DNA from: Chryseobacterium sp. R2A-55
Lineage (GTDB): Bacteria; Bacteroidota; Bacteroidia; Flavobacteriales; Weeksellaceae
Direction of reading: 5' to 3'
Assembly (NCBI RefSeq): GCF_021401085.1
Contig: NZ_JACBFP010000001.1
Location: 310,001 to 374,000, forward strand
Length of the DNA stretch: 64,000 nt
Shown: piece after piece, positions 17,094-26,036 of the stretch
Layout of the letters: each line of letters opens with the position of its first letter
How positions within the stretch are numbered: the stretch's first letter is position 1
The notes under the pieces: generated by a model
Database searches by the model: none
Told to the model about the DNA's origin: nothing
What the model saw: the letters and a program-made list of their open reading frames with translations, nothing else
Translations under genes and position numbers: made by a program

Positions 17094-18500
17094 ATGCCCG
17101 ATACTTTTAAAAAATTCGATACCACGACCAAAAGAATTCTGCCGTTCATTTTAGCCACGGCAATTTTTATGCAGATGCTCGATTCTACGATTCTGAATAC
17201 TTCGCTTCCGTCCATCGCGAAAGATTTGAACGAGTCGCCACTCAATATGCAAAACGCAATTATCAGTTATGTCTTGACTTTGGCGGTGTTCATGCCGGTC
17301 TCGGGATTTTTGGCGGATAAATTTGGGACAAAGAAAATCTTTATCTTTTCGTTGATTGTTTTCAGTTTGGGTTCCGTATTCTGCGCAGTTTCCCAAAACT
17401 TGACACAATTGGTGATTTCCCGCGTCGTTCAGGGAATTGGCGGCAGTTTGATGACCCCGGTCGGAAGATTGGCGCTCATCAAAACCTTTGACAAAAGTGA
17501 ATTGGTTAAAGCGATGAACTATGCAATCATTCCCGCATTAATTGGCCCTGTTCTAGGACCATTGGTAGGTGGCTATCTGGTGGATTACCTTTCCTGGCAT
17601 TGGATTTTTCTCATCAATATCCCGATTGGATTACTGGGGATTTTGCTCAGCATCAAGAATATGCCGAATTATTTTTCAAAGAAAATTAAATTTGATTTAA
17701 AGGGCTTTTTCATTTTTGCATCTGCTTCTTTACTGCTTTCTACCGCACTTGAAAGTTTCGGCACCCTTCAGAACGTCACCCCCGTTTTGCTGATTTTCAT
17801 TTTAGGTTTCCTGATGATTTATTTCTATTACAGGCATGCCAAGAAAACAGACAATCCCATATTTCCGCTTAATCTTTTTCAGGTGCGGACTTTCAGGGTT
17901 GGGATTTTAGGAAATCTTGCCACAAGATTGGGAATCAGCGCCATCCCCTTGCTTTTGCCTTTGATGATTCAGATCGCGTATGGAGAAACTGCCGTGGTTT
18001 CGGGTTGGATTGTAGCTCCCATGGCATTGACCGCCATGTTTGGTAAATCGGCTGTAATCGGAATTCTGGATAGATATGGATACAGGAAAACACTCATGGT
18101 TAACACATTTATCATAGGGATATTAATATGCTGTCTTGGAATTCCCGGAATCCATACTTCGATTTATTGGTTTATTCCGTTAATTGGAATTTTGGGATTT
18201 TTCAACTCCATCCAGTTCACTGCCATGAATACCATTTCGATCGCTGATTTGCGGCACTCCCACACTTCCAGCGGAAACTCCCTTCTCGCAGTGAATCAGC
18301 AGTTGGCGATTGGTTTTGGGATTGCATTGGGATTGGTAATTTTAAAACTTTTTGAAAATAATAATGCGTTAATTAAAGGAAATATTCATTTGGCGTTTCG
18401 CTACACGTTCTTTGCAGTAGGAGTTTTGACCATTCTTTCGGGTTTTGTTTTCAGGAGGCTTCATTCCAGGGATGGCGACAACATGAAGACGGAACACTGA
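17094..18500 (+). CDS. DHA2-type MFS multidrug exporter (EmrB/QacA-like)
   Basis: 468 residues and about 14 predicted transmembrane helices, the DHA2 layout. Helix 1 carries FMQMLDSTILNTSLPSIA, the D1 motif of this family; GFLADKFGTKK is motif A between helices 2 and 3; VQGIGGSLMTPVGRLALI is motif B/C. It would use the proton gradient to export amphiphilic compounds. The ATG at 17094 is chosen over an ATG-free upstream extension starting at 17013, because family proteins start just before helix 1. Divergent from the tolC operon; the next gene, pirin, has its own promoter. Confidence 0.9.
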   Translation: MPDTFKKFDTTTKRILPFILATAIFMQMLDSTILNTSLPSIAKDLNESPLNMQNAIISYVLTLAVFMPVSGFLADKFGTKKIFIFSLIVFSLGSVFCAVSQNLTQLVISRVVQGIGGSLMTPVGRLALIKTFDKSELVKAMNYAIIPALIGPVLGPLVGGYLVDYLSWHWIFLINIPIGLLGILLSIKNMPNYFSKKIKFDLKGFFIFASASLLLSTALESFGTLQNVTPVLLIFILGFLMIYFYYRHAKKTDNPIFPLNLFQVRTFRVGILGNLATRLGISAIPLLLPLMIQIAYGETAVVSGWIVAPMALTAMFGKSAVIGILDRYGYRKTLMVNTFIIGILICCLGIPGIHTSIYWFIPLIGILGFFNSIQFTAMNTISIADLRHSHTSSGNSLLAVNQQLAIGFGIALGLVILKLFENNNALIKGNIHLAFRYTFFAVGVLTILSGFVFRRLHSRDGDNMKTEH

Positions 18501-18598
18501 TGATTGATAAAACATGTTCGCCAACCACTCAAAACCTTTAGGTTATCAAGCAGTTGCAGTTCTTACCTTACATCAATGTTTTTCCACGGCATCTCTTG

Positions 18599-18606
18599 TA
18601 CTTTTG
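18599..18606 (+). promoter_or_regulatory. -7 promoter box of the pirin gene
   Basis: TACTTTTG matches TAnnTTTG, 24 bp upstream of the ATG at 18631, and supports that start over the longer frame from 18514. Confidence 0.55.
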
Positions 18607-18630
18607 TACCGTAAAAAAATGAGATGCAAA

Positions 18631-19506
18631 ATGTCAACCAAAAAAGTAGAGTTAATAGCAGCACCAAAACCAGCACATTTCGTGGGTGATGGCTTCAGAG
18701 TGCACAACTTCATCCCAAGTGGTTATCATCTGGATATGAAAAGAATGGACCCGTTCATTATGTTGGATTACAATTCCAAATTCCATTTTTCGGGAACCGA
18801 TACTCCACGTGGAGTCGGCGTTCATCCGCACCGTGGTTTTGAAACCGTGACAATTGCTTATCAAGGTCGCGTAGAACATGGCGACAGTTCCGGCGGTGGC
18901 GGAATCATCGGACAGGGCGATGTGCAATGGATGACCGCCGCTTCAGGAGTTTTGCACAAAGAATTCCACGAAACCGAATGGGCAAAAGAAGGCGGAATCT
19001 TCCAGATGGTGCAATTGTGGGTGAATCTTCCTGCAAAAGACAAGATGAGTCCCCCAAAATACCAAGCCATCAAAAATTCAGAGATGAAAAATGTGGATTT
19101 GGGTGAAAACGGTTTCATAGAAGTCATTGCGGGAGAATTTAATGGCGAAAAAGGACCTGCAACCACTTTCAGTCCGGTAAATTTGATGAATGCCAAACTG
19201 AAATCGGGTGGAAAAGCAATTTTCAGCTTTCCAGAAGGTTTTACCACTGCCGCCTTAGTCATTGAAGGAAAAATCATCGTAAATGAAAAAGAAAAAGTTC
19301 CGACCGACCATTTGGTTTTATTCGGAAATGAAGGAGAGGATTTTACGATTGAAACCTCGGAAGATTCCATTGTATTGGTAATCAGCGGCAAACCATTAAA
19401 CGAACCGATTTATCCGCACGGACCTTTTGTGATGAACACCCGTGAAGAAATTATCCAGGCGTTCAACGATTACAATACTGGAAAATTTGGCTATTTAGAA
19501 GATTGA
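18631..19506 (+). CDS. Pirin family protein
   Basis: 291 residues of the two-domain cupin pirin family. The N-terminal cupin carries the metal-binding signature HPHRGFETVTIAYQGRVEHGDS (first His residues near 60, shown here in part) and a second His/Glu group in VLHKEFHETEW. The C-terminal domain holds PHGPFVMNT. Pirins bind Fe or Ni; some act as quercetin 2,3-dioxygenases, others as redox-sensing partners of regulators. The frame extends 39 codons upstream to 18514, but that stretch overlaps the promoter and is not pirin-like. A second pirin lies at 35125-35838. Confidence 0.92.
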   Translation: MSTKKVELIAAPKPAHFVGDGFRVHNFIPSGYHLDMKRMDPFIMLDYNSKFHFSGTDTPRGVGVHPHRGFETVTIAYQGRVEHGDSSGGGGIIGQGDVQWMTAASGVLHKEFHETEWAKEGGIFQMVQLWVNLPAKDKMSPPKYQAIKNSEMKNVDLGENGFIEVIAGEFNGEKGPATTFSPVNLMNAKLKSGGKAIFSFPEGFTTAALVIEGKIIVNEKEKVPTDHLVLFGNEGEDFTIETSEDSIVLVISGKPLNEPIYPHGPFVMNTREEIIQAFNDYNTGKFGYLED

Positions 19507-19553
19507 TAAGCGAAAAATATTCACCATCAACAATTTAGGAAAAATTTATTAAG

Positions 19554-19581
19554 GCAGAAAATTTCGGTTTTCTGCTTTTTT
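19554..19581 (+). terminator. Terminator of the pirin gene
   Basis: A perfect 8-bp stem (GCAGAAAA, 19554-19561, with 19568-19575) with a 6-nt loop is followed by six T. Confidence 0.88.
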
Positions 19582-19583
19582 GT

Positions 19584-20195
19584 TTAATCCACAATGGTAA
19601 AACAGTAATTGTCAAAAAACTCTACACGCGCCTTGAACAGATCGGAAACTCTTTCATCATGCACCCTGCACAAGATGTTAAAAGGAAAGTCCAGGTCAAA
19701 AGGTTTCACTTCGTAATGCTTTTTCAATGACCAGTAATTAGAGTGGTGGATCTTATAAAGGCTTTCCTTCAGCGACCAAATTACGGTGAGATAGGCCACT
19801 TCCCTCCCCTTTTCGATAAATTCCGCCTGGTCGGGATAAAGAAATTTATTTTGAATTTTTAAAATTTTTGAATTAAAGGGCTCCATATCGATTCCTATCT
19901 TGTGTTTAGAAAAAGCCATTGCGGCAAATGGAAAGGAATGGGTAATTGAAATTTCAAAATCGTTGGGCTCCAAATACGGAGTCCGGCCATCATAAAGAAT
20001 CTTGTGTCCCGGCAACACCGTTTTCAAAATCTTCCGAATGAGCAAAAGCTCTTTCAGTTTGGTGGGATGGTATTCTTTGATTTTTTCATAGTTTTCCTCT
20101 TCCACCAAGGTTTCCTGGTTCAGCTCTTCTTTCTCATCATGCTTCCAGACTAGGATTGTGGCTTTGTCATCAGAATAATCTCGGTATAAAGGCAT
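19584..20195 (-). CDS. 4'-phosphopantetheinyl transferase superfamily protein
   Basis: 203 residues. The superfamily motifs are present: ISITHSFPFAAMAFS (substrate pocket), KIGIDMEPF (magnesium-binding Asp and Glu) and IWSLKESLYKIH (WxxKEAxxK-type, with the catalytic Glu/Lys). It moves the phosphopantetheine arm from CoA to carrier proteins. The sequence is of the Sfp/EntD-like type rather than short AcpS. The ATG at 20195 is preferred: the frame can be extended to a TTG at 20231, but this would overlap the ahcY promoter. Divergent from ahcY. Confidence 0.88.
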   Translation of the reverse strand: MPLYRDYSDDKATILVWKHDEKEELNQETLVEEENYEKIKEYHPTKLKELLLIRKILKTVLPGHKILYDGRTPYLEPNDFEISITHSFPFAAMAFSKHKIGIDMEPFNSKILKIQNKFLYPDQAEFIEKGREVAYLTVIWSLKESLYKIHHSNYWSLKKHYEVKPFDLDFPFNILCRVHDERVSDLFKARVEFFDNYCFTIVD

Positions 20196-20197
20196 AT

Positions 20198-20228
20198 TTT
20201 GTGGCGCAAATAATAGTTCGTAAATTTG
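20198..20228 (+). promoter_or_regulatory. Promoter of ahcY
   Basis: TTTG (20198-20201), exactly 19 bases, then TAAATTTG (20221-20228): a full match to the Bacteroidota housekeeping promoter. The start would be near 20234, about 14 nt before the ATG. Confidence 0.85.
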
Positions 20229-20247
20229 CAAAAATTTTTTAAATCAG

Positions 20248-21561
20248 ATGGAAACTACTACACAATACATTCCTTACAAAGTTAAGGATATTTCCCTGGC
20301 TGAATGGGGAAGAAAAGAAATTCAACTGGCAGAAGCTGAAATGCCGGGCTTGATGGCGATCCGTGAAGAATACGGTCCATCTCAGCCTTTGAAAGGCGCA
20401 AGAATAGCCGGATGTCTTCACATGACCATCCAGACTGCTGTTTTGATTGAAACTTTGGTTGCATTGGGAGCAGACGTAACCTGGTCTTCCTGTAATATCT
20501 TTTCAACCCAGGATCACGCAGCAGCAGCAATCGCAGCAGCAGGAATCCCGGTTTATGCGTGGAAAGGAATGAACGAGGAAGAATTTGACTGGTGCATCGA
20601 GCAGACTTTATTTTTCGGCGAAGACAGAAAACCTTTGAACATGATTTTAGACGATGGTGGAGATTTGACGAACATGGTTTTCGACCGTTTTCCGGAATTG
20701 ACCAAAGACATCAAAGGTCTTTCTGAAGAAACCACCACCGGCGTTCACAGACTTTATGAAAGAATGCAAAACGGAACTTTGGTGATGCCGGCAATTAACG
20801 TAAATGATTCGGTGACCAAATCCAAATTCGACAACAAATACGGGTGTAGAGAATCTGCAGTAGATGCGATCAGAAGAGCAACTGACGTGATGCTGGCCGG
20901 AAAAAGAGTCGTAGTTTGTGGTTACGGTGACGTGGGTAAAGGTACTGCAGCTTCTTTCAGAGGAGCAGGCTCCATCGTGACGGTTACCGAAATTGATCCA
21001 ATTTGTGCGCTGCAAGCCGCAATGGAAGGTTTCGAAGTGAAAAAACTGGACACTGTGATCGAAAATGCAGACATCATCATCACCACCACTGGAAACTTCA
21101 ACATTGTGCGAGGAGAACATTTCAAAAAAATGAAGGATAAAACCATCGTGTGTAATATTGGTCATTTCGACAATGAAATCGACATGGCCTGGTTGAACGC
21201 CAATTATGGTTCCACAAAATCTGAAGTAAAACCTCAGGTTGATATTTATAATGTGGACGGAAAAGACATCATCATCTTAGCTGAAGGTCGTTTGGTGAAT
21301 TTAGGTTGTGCAACCGGACACCCTAGTTTTGTGATGAGTAACTCATTCTCTAACCAGACTTTGGCGCAGATTGAACTTTGGACCAACTCCGCAGCCTATA
21401 AAAACGAAGTTTATACATTGCCTAAAAAATTGGACGAGAAAGTCGCAAATCTTCACCTGAAAAAAATCGGCGTGGAACTGGAGACCCTTTCTCCGGAACA
21501 GGCAAAATATATCGGTGTGGAAGTGGAAGGACCTTTCAAACCGGAATATTACAGATATTAA
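20248..21561 (+). CDS. ahcY: Adenosylhomocysteinase
   Basis: 437 residues. Hydrolyses S-adenosylhomocysteine to adenosine and homocysteine, keeping methylation reactions such as TrmD running. Visible motifs: [15 protein letters not shown] (substrate binding), [14 protein letters not shown] (catalytic Lys and Asp), and the NAD-binding Rossmann glycine motif [14 protein letters not shown] near residue 230. The C-terminus ends [10 protein letters not shown], the conserved tail that reaches the neighbouring subunit's NAD site. Its promoter and terminator are both clear, so it is monocistronic. Confidence 0.98.
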   Translation: METTTQYIPYKVKDISLAEWGRKEIQLAEAEMPGLMAIREEYGPSQPLKGARIAGCLHMTIQTAVLIETLVALGADVTWSSCNIFSTQDHAAAAIAAAGIPVYAWKGMNEEEFDWCIEQTLFFGEDRKPLNMILDDGGDLTNMVFDRFPELTKDIKGLSEETTTGVHRLYERMQNGTLVMPAINVNDSVTKSKFDNKYGCRESAVDAIRRATDVMLAGKRVVVCGYGDVGKGTAASFRGAGSIVTVTEIDPICALQAAMEGFEVKKLDTVIENADIIITTTGNFNIVRGEHFKKMKDKTIVCNIGHFDNEIDMAWLNANYGSTKSEVKPQVDIYNVDGKDIIILAEGRLVNLGCATGHPSFVMSNSFSNQTLAQIELWTNSAAYKNEVYTLPKKLDEKVANLHLKKIGVELETLSPEQAKYIGVEVEGPFKPEYYRY

Positions 21562-21600
21562 GAACAAGGACTCAGAAGAAAATTCTGAATAATATATTTA

Positions 21601-21627
21601 GCACCGCATTTTTTTGCGGTGCTTTTT
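21601..21627 (+). terminator. Terminator of ahcY
   Basis: A perfect 8-bp GC-rich stem (GCACCGCA, 21601-21608, with 21615-21622) is followed by five T. Confidence 0.92.
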
Positions 21628-21682
21628 GATTTTTGATTCATATTTTTTCTTAACTTTAACCTAAATACAAAACAAATCAACC

Positions 21683-22372
21683 ATGAAAAAAACATTTATC
21701 TGCTTCCTGTTTATGATAGGAATGAATTTATTTGGCGAGATTCCGGGAATTTGGGCAATCCAAAAAATTAAATATCAGGGAAATTTTTATCACTATTTCA
21801 CTCCTACAATTCCAGATCCATCGGCCTACGCTAATGAGACTACATTTGTTTATTCCAAAATGCACGCTCATCTTTTCAATACCTTTCAAGGAACCATCTC
21901 GTCACTGACCGATGATCAAATTACCATCAGCAACTTTGCGGGAACATTGATGCAGTCTCCCGATACAAATTTTGATCTGTTTGAATCCAATTTCGCCAAT
22001 ATCTTCCTTCTGCCTGAAGTTCCGCGAACCTTTTACTACGAAATAACTTTGAGTCCACCTTATGACGTGCATCTTGTTCTGACCGATGTGGAAAATGGCA
22101 ACCAAATCTATTTTCTTACCCATATCCTGGCTTCAAGCGATTCCGTTAAAAATAAAGCTTTTGTCTATCCAAATCCAGTTTCAGATCTATTAAGAATTGA
22201 AAACTTGGAAAAGAATTCGTCCATAAGCATGATGGATTCAACCGGAAAATCAATTTACCGATCGTTTGTCAAAGACAAAAATGCGATCCAAATAAGCCTG
22301 GAATATTTCCCTGCTGGAGTCTACTTTATTCGGGTGAATAATGAAAATCCCATCAAAATATTGAAAAAATAG
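21683..22372 (+). CDS. Secreted protein with type IX sorting domain; paralog of the gene at 23927
   Basis: 229 residues with an N-terminal signal peptide. The middle (about 20-145) is an unknown domain; the end (about 155-229) is a type A sorting domain with FVYPNPVSDLLRIENL, SMMDSTGKSIY and FPAGVYFIRV. The middle aligns by eye with the protein encoded at 23927: W-x-I/V-Q-K, then F/W-(11)-LP-x-(I/V)PRT-(F/L)YYE, then GNQIY. The sorting domain would direct it across the outer membrane. Function of the middle domain is not recognised. Confidence 0.75.
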   Translation: MKKTFICFLFMIGMNLFGEIPGIWAIQKIKYQGNFYHYFTPTIPDPSAYANETTFVYSKMHAHLFNTFQGTISSLTDDQITISNFAGTLMQSPDTNFDLFESNFANIFLLPEVPRTFYYEITLSPPYDVHLVLTDVENGNQIYFLTHILASSDSVKNKAFVYPNPVSDLLRIENLEKNSSISMMDSTGKSIYRSFVKDKNAIQISLEYFPAGVYFIRVNNENPIKILKK

Positions 22373-22454
22373 ATAAGTGGGCATTTCCAATAAAAACAAC
22401 ATTAATGATAGCATCTATCTTTAAGCTTTATTAACTTAAAGTTCAAAAAAAGAA

Positions 22455-22472
22455 CAGCTCAACACTGAGCTG
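22455..22472. terminator. Hairpin, probable bidirectional terminator
   Basis: A 7-bp stem CAGCTCA/TGAGCTG with a 4-nt loop. T-rich tracts lie on both sides. It sits 80 bp after the T9SS gene; the rest of the 345-bp gap 22373-22717 shows nothing recognisable and is AT-rich. Confidence 0.55.
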
Positions 22473-22717
22473 CCCTTTTCATCATTTTGTGTCTTGTGCT
22501 TTAAAATCACATTAACTCTCTATTCAACACATAGTGAAATCACCCTATTTAATAGATCTGGTTAATAAATTACATTAGTACCAATCATCACAATAAAGCC
22601 TAAATGATTGATTAATAGAATATTTAATAATTTTAGAATTGATATTTACGATTATTTGAACTTATTTTTTTAACTTTCATTTTCTAAAAGCAAAAAGATC
22701 CCACAAATACATTCGTC

Positions 22718-23677
22718 ATGAAAAAAACCACGCTAATCTTTTACCTTTTTTGCGGAATTTTCCTGCACGCCCAAAAAAGCAAAGCACTCCCCGCGAAAAA
22801 AGAACTGCTCCAGAATGTCTCGAAAGATGCCTGTAAATGCACCGATTCCATCAAAATAGTTCACAAAGAAAAATTTGAGATCAACCAGGAAATCAGCCAA
22901 TGCATAGACAAACAGGTCCTCATTTATCAGTTGGGAGCCAAAATGGCAAGGGTGGCAGAAAATCCAACGGAAACCAAAAATGTTAATATTGAAGTCAATA
23001 GCAACAAAGAATCCGAAGAGTATAAAAAATATTTTTATGAAATCCAGAACTATCTTTTAGACAATTGCGAATCGGTGAAACGCGCAATTTCCACTGTGGA
23101 ACGTAAAGAAGAAGCTTACGTTCCCAAAAACAAAGCCGCAATCACAGCATACAATGATGGCTTGGCTGAAAACCGTAGAGAAAACTGGGATAATGCGCGG
23201 AAGAAATTTGAAAAGGCAGTAAAAGAAGATCCGGACTTTGCTTATGCATGGGATAATTTGGGAATCACCTATAGAAGGCTAAAACTTTATGACAAAGCGA
23301 TCGAGGCTTATCAAAAATCACTCACCATCAATCCTTCCGGGAAAATGCCGTTGCAGAATCTTCCGGTCGCCTTTATTTATAAAGGAGAATATCAAAAAGC
23401 AATCGACGCTTTCAAAAATTTAGAGAATTACTATCCAGGCGATCCCGAAGTTTACTACGGAATTGGGCAAATTTACTATGAACATCTGCAAGAATACGAG
23501 AAAAGCCTGGGTTATATGTGCAAGGCATTTAACGCCTATACCACCCTGAAATCCCCATACAGAGCAGATGCAGAAACCATCATTGTCTATATTTACCAAA
23601 AAATGAAGGAACAGAATAAACTGGACAAATTCAACGAAATCCTGATCGAAAATAAAATCGAGCCGATCAACCCATAA
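22718..23677 (+). CDS. Secreted tetratricopeptide-repeat protein
   Basis: 319 residues. A signal peptide (MKKTTLIFYLFCGIFLHAQ) precedes an unknown N-terminal region with a conserved-looking CKCTDSI and a second Cys (ISQCIDKQ). TPR units follow from about residue 145: AYNDGLAENRRENWDNARKK, then AWDNLGITYRRLKLYDKAIE, IYKGEYQKAIDAFKNLENYY and a fourth partial unit. TPR arrays mediate protein contacts. It lies between the two paralogous secreted proteins, so the three may be functionally linked. No enzymatic motif is visible. Confidence 0.8.
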   Translation: MKKTTLIFYLFCGIFLHAQKSKALPAKKELLQNVSKDACKCTDSIKIVHKEKFEINQEISQCIDKQVLIYQLGAKMARVAENPTETKNVNIEVNSNKESEEYKKYFYEIQNYLLDNCESVKRAISTVERKEEAYVPKNKAAITAYNDGLAENRRENWDNARKKFEKAVKEDPDFAYAWDNLGITYRRLKLYDKAIEAYQKSLTINPSGKMPLQNLPVAFIYKGEYQKAIDAFKNLENYYPGDPEVYYGIGQIYYEHLQEYEKSLGYMCKAFNAYTTLKSPYRADAETIIVYIYQKMKEQNKLDKFNEILIENKIEPINP

Positions 23678-23904
23678 TTTTTCGATTCCGCTGATAAAAA
23701 AAAAATGGGAAATCCCGGTGGCAAAATGAACCAACCAAGTTCAGACTCTATTTTCTCATGCCTGATTTTTCCTAACAAAAATATCTCCTTAATCCCCGAT
23801 TTAAAAATATAAATTTAATGGTTCCGCGGCAAATGGTTTGGAAGCCCACCACTTCAAACCGTCTAAATTATTCCTGTACAGCACTTTAAAACAACTTTTT
23901 TTCT

Positions 23905-23912
23905 TAATTTTG
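23905..23912 (+). promoter_or_regulatory. -7 promoter box of the secreted-protein gene at 23927
   Basis: TAATTTTG, 14 bp upstream of the ATG at 23927, matches TAnnTTTG. No clear -33 box. Confidence 0.5.
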
Positions 23913-23926
23913 TAAAAACACAATTG

Positions 23927-24571
23927 ATGAAAAAAATCTACCTGATTTTCAGCTTGCTCATTGCGGCTCCACTTTTTTCGCAAAAGAATAAAATATCCGG
24001 AAAATCCTGGGAAGTTCAAAAAGTAAAATATGACGGAGTTTTTTATGAATATTTTGATGCAGCCGAAAGTGAGGTGGTGAATGTGGTTTATTTTGCTCCC
24101 ACCGAAATGCAGTCAGAATTACGTGATTTTATTAGAGTCAATTCGGATCAAGACTCAATCGAAGTATTCAACATGGTGGATTCAGAAGTCGCAATCCTGA
24201 CTCCTGACAAGCAATTCGACTGGTTTCAGGAAGATTACGCATATCTATTTCAGTTACCGCTGATTCCAAGAACACTCTACTACGAATTGTCCAGAACCAG
24301 TGCAAACGAATACCAACTGGTGACTACCGATACCATGACCGGAAACCAGATTTATTATGAACTAAAAGATTTTGACGTCCGAAATTCGAAATCCAAACGT
24401 TCTAAAGGAGTTAGAATTTTGACGGTGGGTGAAATTACCAGTATGACCTCCAGTGACGTGAAAAAATTGGCTCGAAAAAACAAACCAGTTTACCGCTCGC
24501 CGAAACAAGAAAATCAAAATGCGAAAAACCTTCTGAATTACCTGCCAAAAAGCGATGCTGCAGATGACTAG
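23927..24571 (+). CDS. Secreted protein of unknown function, paralog of the T9SS protein at 21683
   Basis: 214 residues with a signal peptide (MKKIYLIFSLLIAAPLFSQ). Residues about 25-150 match the middle domain of the protein at 21683 (SWEVQKVKYDG, FDWFQEDYAYLFQLP, IPRTLYYEL, MTGNQIYYEL). It lacks the sorting domain; instead it ends in a basic region (SSDVKKLARKNKPVYRSPK). It is therefore predicted periplasmic. The start is ATG 23927; the TTG one codon upstream is ignored. Function unknown. Confidence 0.75.
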   Translation: MKKIYLIFSLLIAAPLFSQKNKISGKSWEVQKVKYDGVFYEYFDAAESEVVNVVYFAPTEMQSELRDFIRVNSDQDSIEVFNMVDSEVAILTPDKQFDWFQEDYAYLFQLPLIPRTLYYELSRTSANEYQLVTTDTMTGNQIYYELKDFDVRNSKSKRSKGVRILTVGEITSMTSSDVKKLARKNKPVYRSPKQENQNAKNLLNYLPKSDAADD

Positions 24572-24633
24572 ACGGAAGAGAATTTAGAAAACCTCCTATT
24601 AAAGAGCAATAATTTCATCCCGATAAGTGAAGA

Positions 24634-25986
24634 TCACTTCTTTCGTTTCGCCTTTGCCTTCGACTTTAGTTGGGCACGATTCGCACCCACTTTCTTCGGC
24701 GGTTTTCTTTTATGCGGACCGCCCCAGTTTTCCTTTTGATTTTTTTCCTTCTTCTCATGGAAAGCGCCGCCACCTTCTTCCAGCTTCACAGTGTGCGCGT
24801 TTTTCATCTGCACTTCTTCTTTTTCAGAAGCAATTTTAGTCGGATTGATTTTCACTTCCGAAGGAAAATCCTTTATCAAAAGTTCTTTATCCATCAAAAC
24901 CTCAATTTCCAAAAGCTGGGGTTCCTCTTTTTTGGTGATCAAAGAAATTGCAGTTCCGTCTTTGTCGGCTCTTCCGGTTCTTCCAATTCGGTGGATGTAC
25001 TGTTCGGGAACTTCAGGGATTTCAAAATTGATAACGTGGGTGATATTCGAAATATCCAGTCCTCTCGCCATAATGTCGGTGGTAATCAAACCGCGGATTT
25101 CCTCAGCTTCAAATTTCCGCATGGCGTTCAAACGGTAATTCTGAGATTTGTTGGAATGGATGACGTCAAATTCTTCAGGGAAAATCTCTTCGATTTTGGT
25201 AAAAAGATAATCGGCGTTCTTTTTATTACTGCAGAAAATGAGCACTTTGGAAAAACCTGAATTTGTTTTCAAAAGATGTTCAAGAAGATTGATTTTGGTG
25301 TTAAAGTTTTCGACCCTGTAACCGATTTGTTCAATTTTCTCTAATGGCGTCCCGGATTTTGCCAATGAAATCTCCACGGGATTTGCGAAATATTCGTCCA
25401 GCATTGCATCCACTGCTTCAGTCATCGTGGCGGAGAAAAGGATGTTCTGTCTTTTTTCGCGCATCATTTCGAAAATATGCGTCAGCTGTGGACGAAATCC
25501 CAAATTCAGCATTTCATCAAACTCATCGATGATAAGTTTCCGGACTTCCTTAAGCGAAACCGCATTGTCAATCGCCAAATCCATTACTCTTCCAGGAGTT
25601 CCAACCAAGATATCGCAACCATCATTGAACAGCAATTTTTGGGTATTGATATTTTTTCCACCATAAATCCCGATGACTCTCGCCGACAAATTCTGAGTTA
25701 AATTTTCCAGAATTTCTGCTACCTGCACCACCAGTTCTCTTGTGGGGACCAAAATCAAAACCGTGGGATTTCCACTTTTGCTGTACTTCCAATTTTTGAG
25801 AACAGGGAGAAGATATGCCAAAGTTTTCCCGGTTCCGGTCTGTGCTATTCCCATCACATCGCGGCCTGAAAGTATTGGTTTTAGGGACTTTTGCTGAATC
25901 GGTGTGGGTTCAAATAGATTGGAGTCAGCTAATACATCAAGAATTTTTTCCGGCAAATCAAAATCGGCAAAAGTAATTTTCTCCAT
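24634..25986 (-). CDS. DEAD-box RNA helicase with a DEFD motif II
   Basis: 450 residues. RecA-like domain 1 holds the Q motif (TPIQQKSLKPILSG), motif I AQTGTGKT, Ia PTRELV, Ib TPGRV, motif II DEFD and motif III SAT. Domain 2 holds motif V (TTDIMARGLDI) and VI HRIGRTGRADKDG. Position 3 of motif II is Phe instead of Ala. The C-terminal tail (about 385-450) is rich in Lys, Arg, Glu and ends KSKAKAKRKK, suited to RNA binding. It likely unwinds structured RNA in ribosome assembly or decay. Monocistronic, with a -7 box only four bases from the ATG. Confidence 0.93.
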   Translation of the reverse strand: MEKITFADFDLPEKILDVLADSNLFEPTPIQQKSLKPILSGRDVMGIAQTGTGKTLAYLLPVLKNWKYSKSGNPTVLILVPTRELVVQVAEILENLTQNLSARVIGIYGGKNINTQKLLFNDGCDILVGTPGRVMDLAIDNAVSLKEVRKLIIDEFDEMLNLGFRPQLTHIFEMMREKRQNILFSATMTEAVDAMLDEYFANPVEISLAKSGTPLEKIEQIGYRVENFNTKINLLEHLLKTNSGFSKVLIFCSNKKNADYLFTKIEEIFPEEFDVIHSNKSQNYRLNAMRKFEAEEIRGLITTDIMARGLDISNITHVINFEIPEVPEQYIHRIGRTGRADKDGTAISLITKKEEPQLLEIEVLMDKELLIKDFPSEVKINPTKIASEKEEVQMKNAHTVKLEEGGGAFHEKKEKNQKENWGGPHKRKPPKKVGANRAQLKSKAKAKRKK

Positions 25987-25990
25987 TTTG

Positions 25991-25998
25991 CAAAGATA
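25991..25998 (-). promoter_or_regulatory. -7 promoter box of the DEAD-box helicase gene
   Basis: TATCTTTG on the minus strand, four bases from the ATG at 25986. The transcript would begin at or next to the start codon, so it is probably leaderless. Confidence 0.55.
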
Positions 25999-26016
25999 TG
26001 TTTTTTAGAGGATTAA

Positions 26017-26024
26017 TAATTTTG
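26017..26024 (+). promoter_or_regulatory. -7 promoter box of the lipoprotein gene
   Basis: TAATTTTG, 12 bp upstream of the ATG at 26037, matches TAnnTTTG. It is divergent from the helicase promoter. Confidence 0.5.
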
Positions 26025-26036
26025 TAATTTGGTTGG

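Noticed and set aside
18514-18630. Longer pirin start
   Set aside because: It covers the TACTTTTG promoter box and has no pirin character; the ATG at 18631 begins the conserved domain.
20196-20231. TTG start for the phosphopantetheinyl transferase
   Set aside because: It would run into the ahcY -7 box, and the ATG at 20195 leaves the domain intact.
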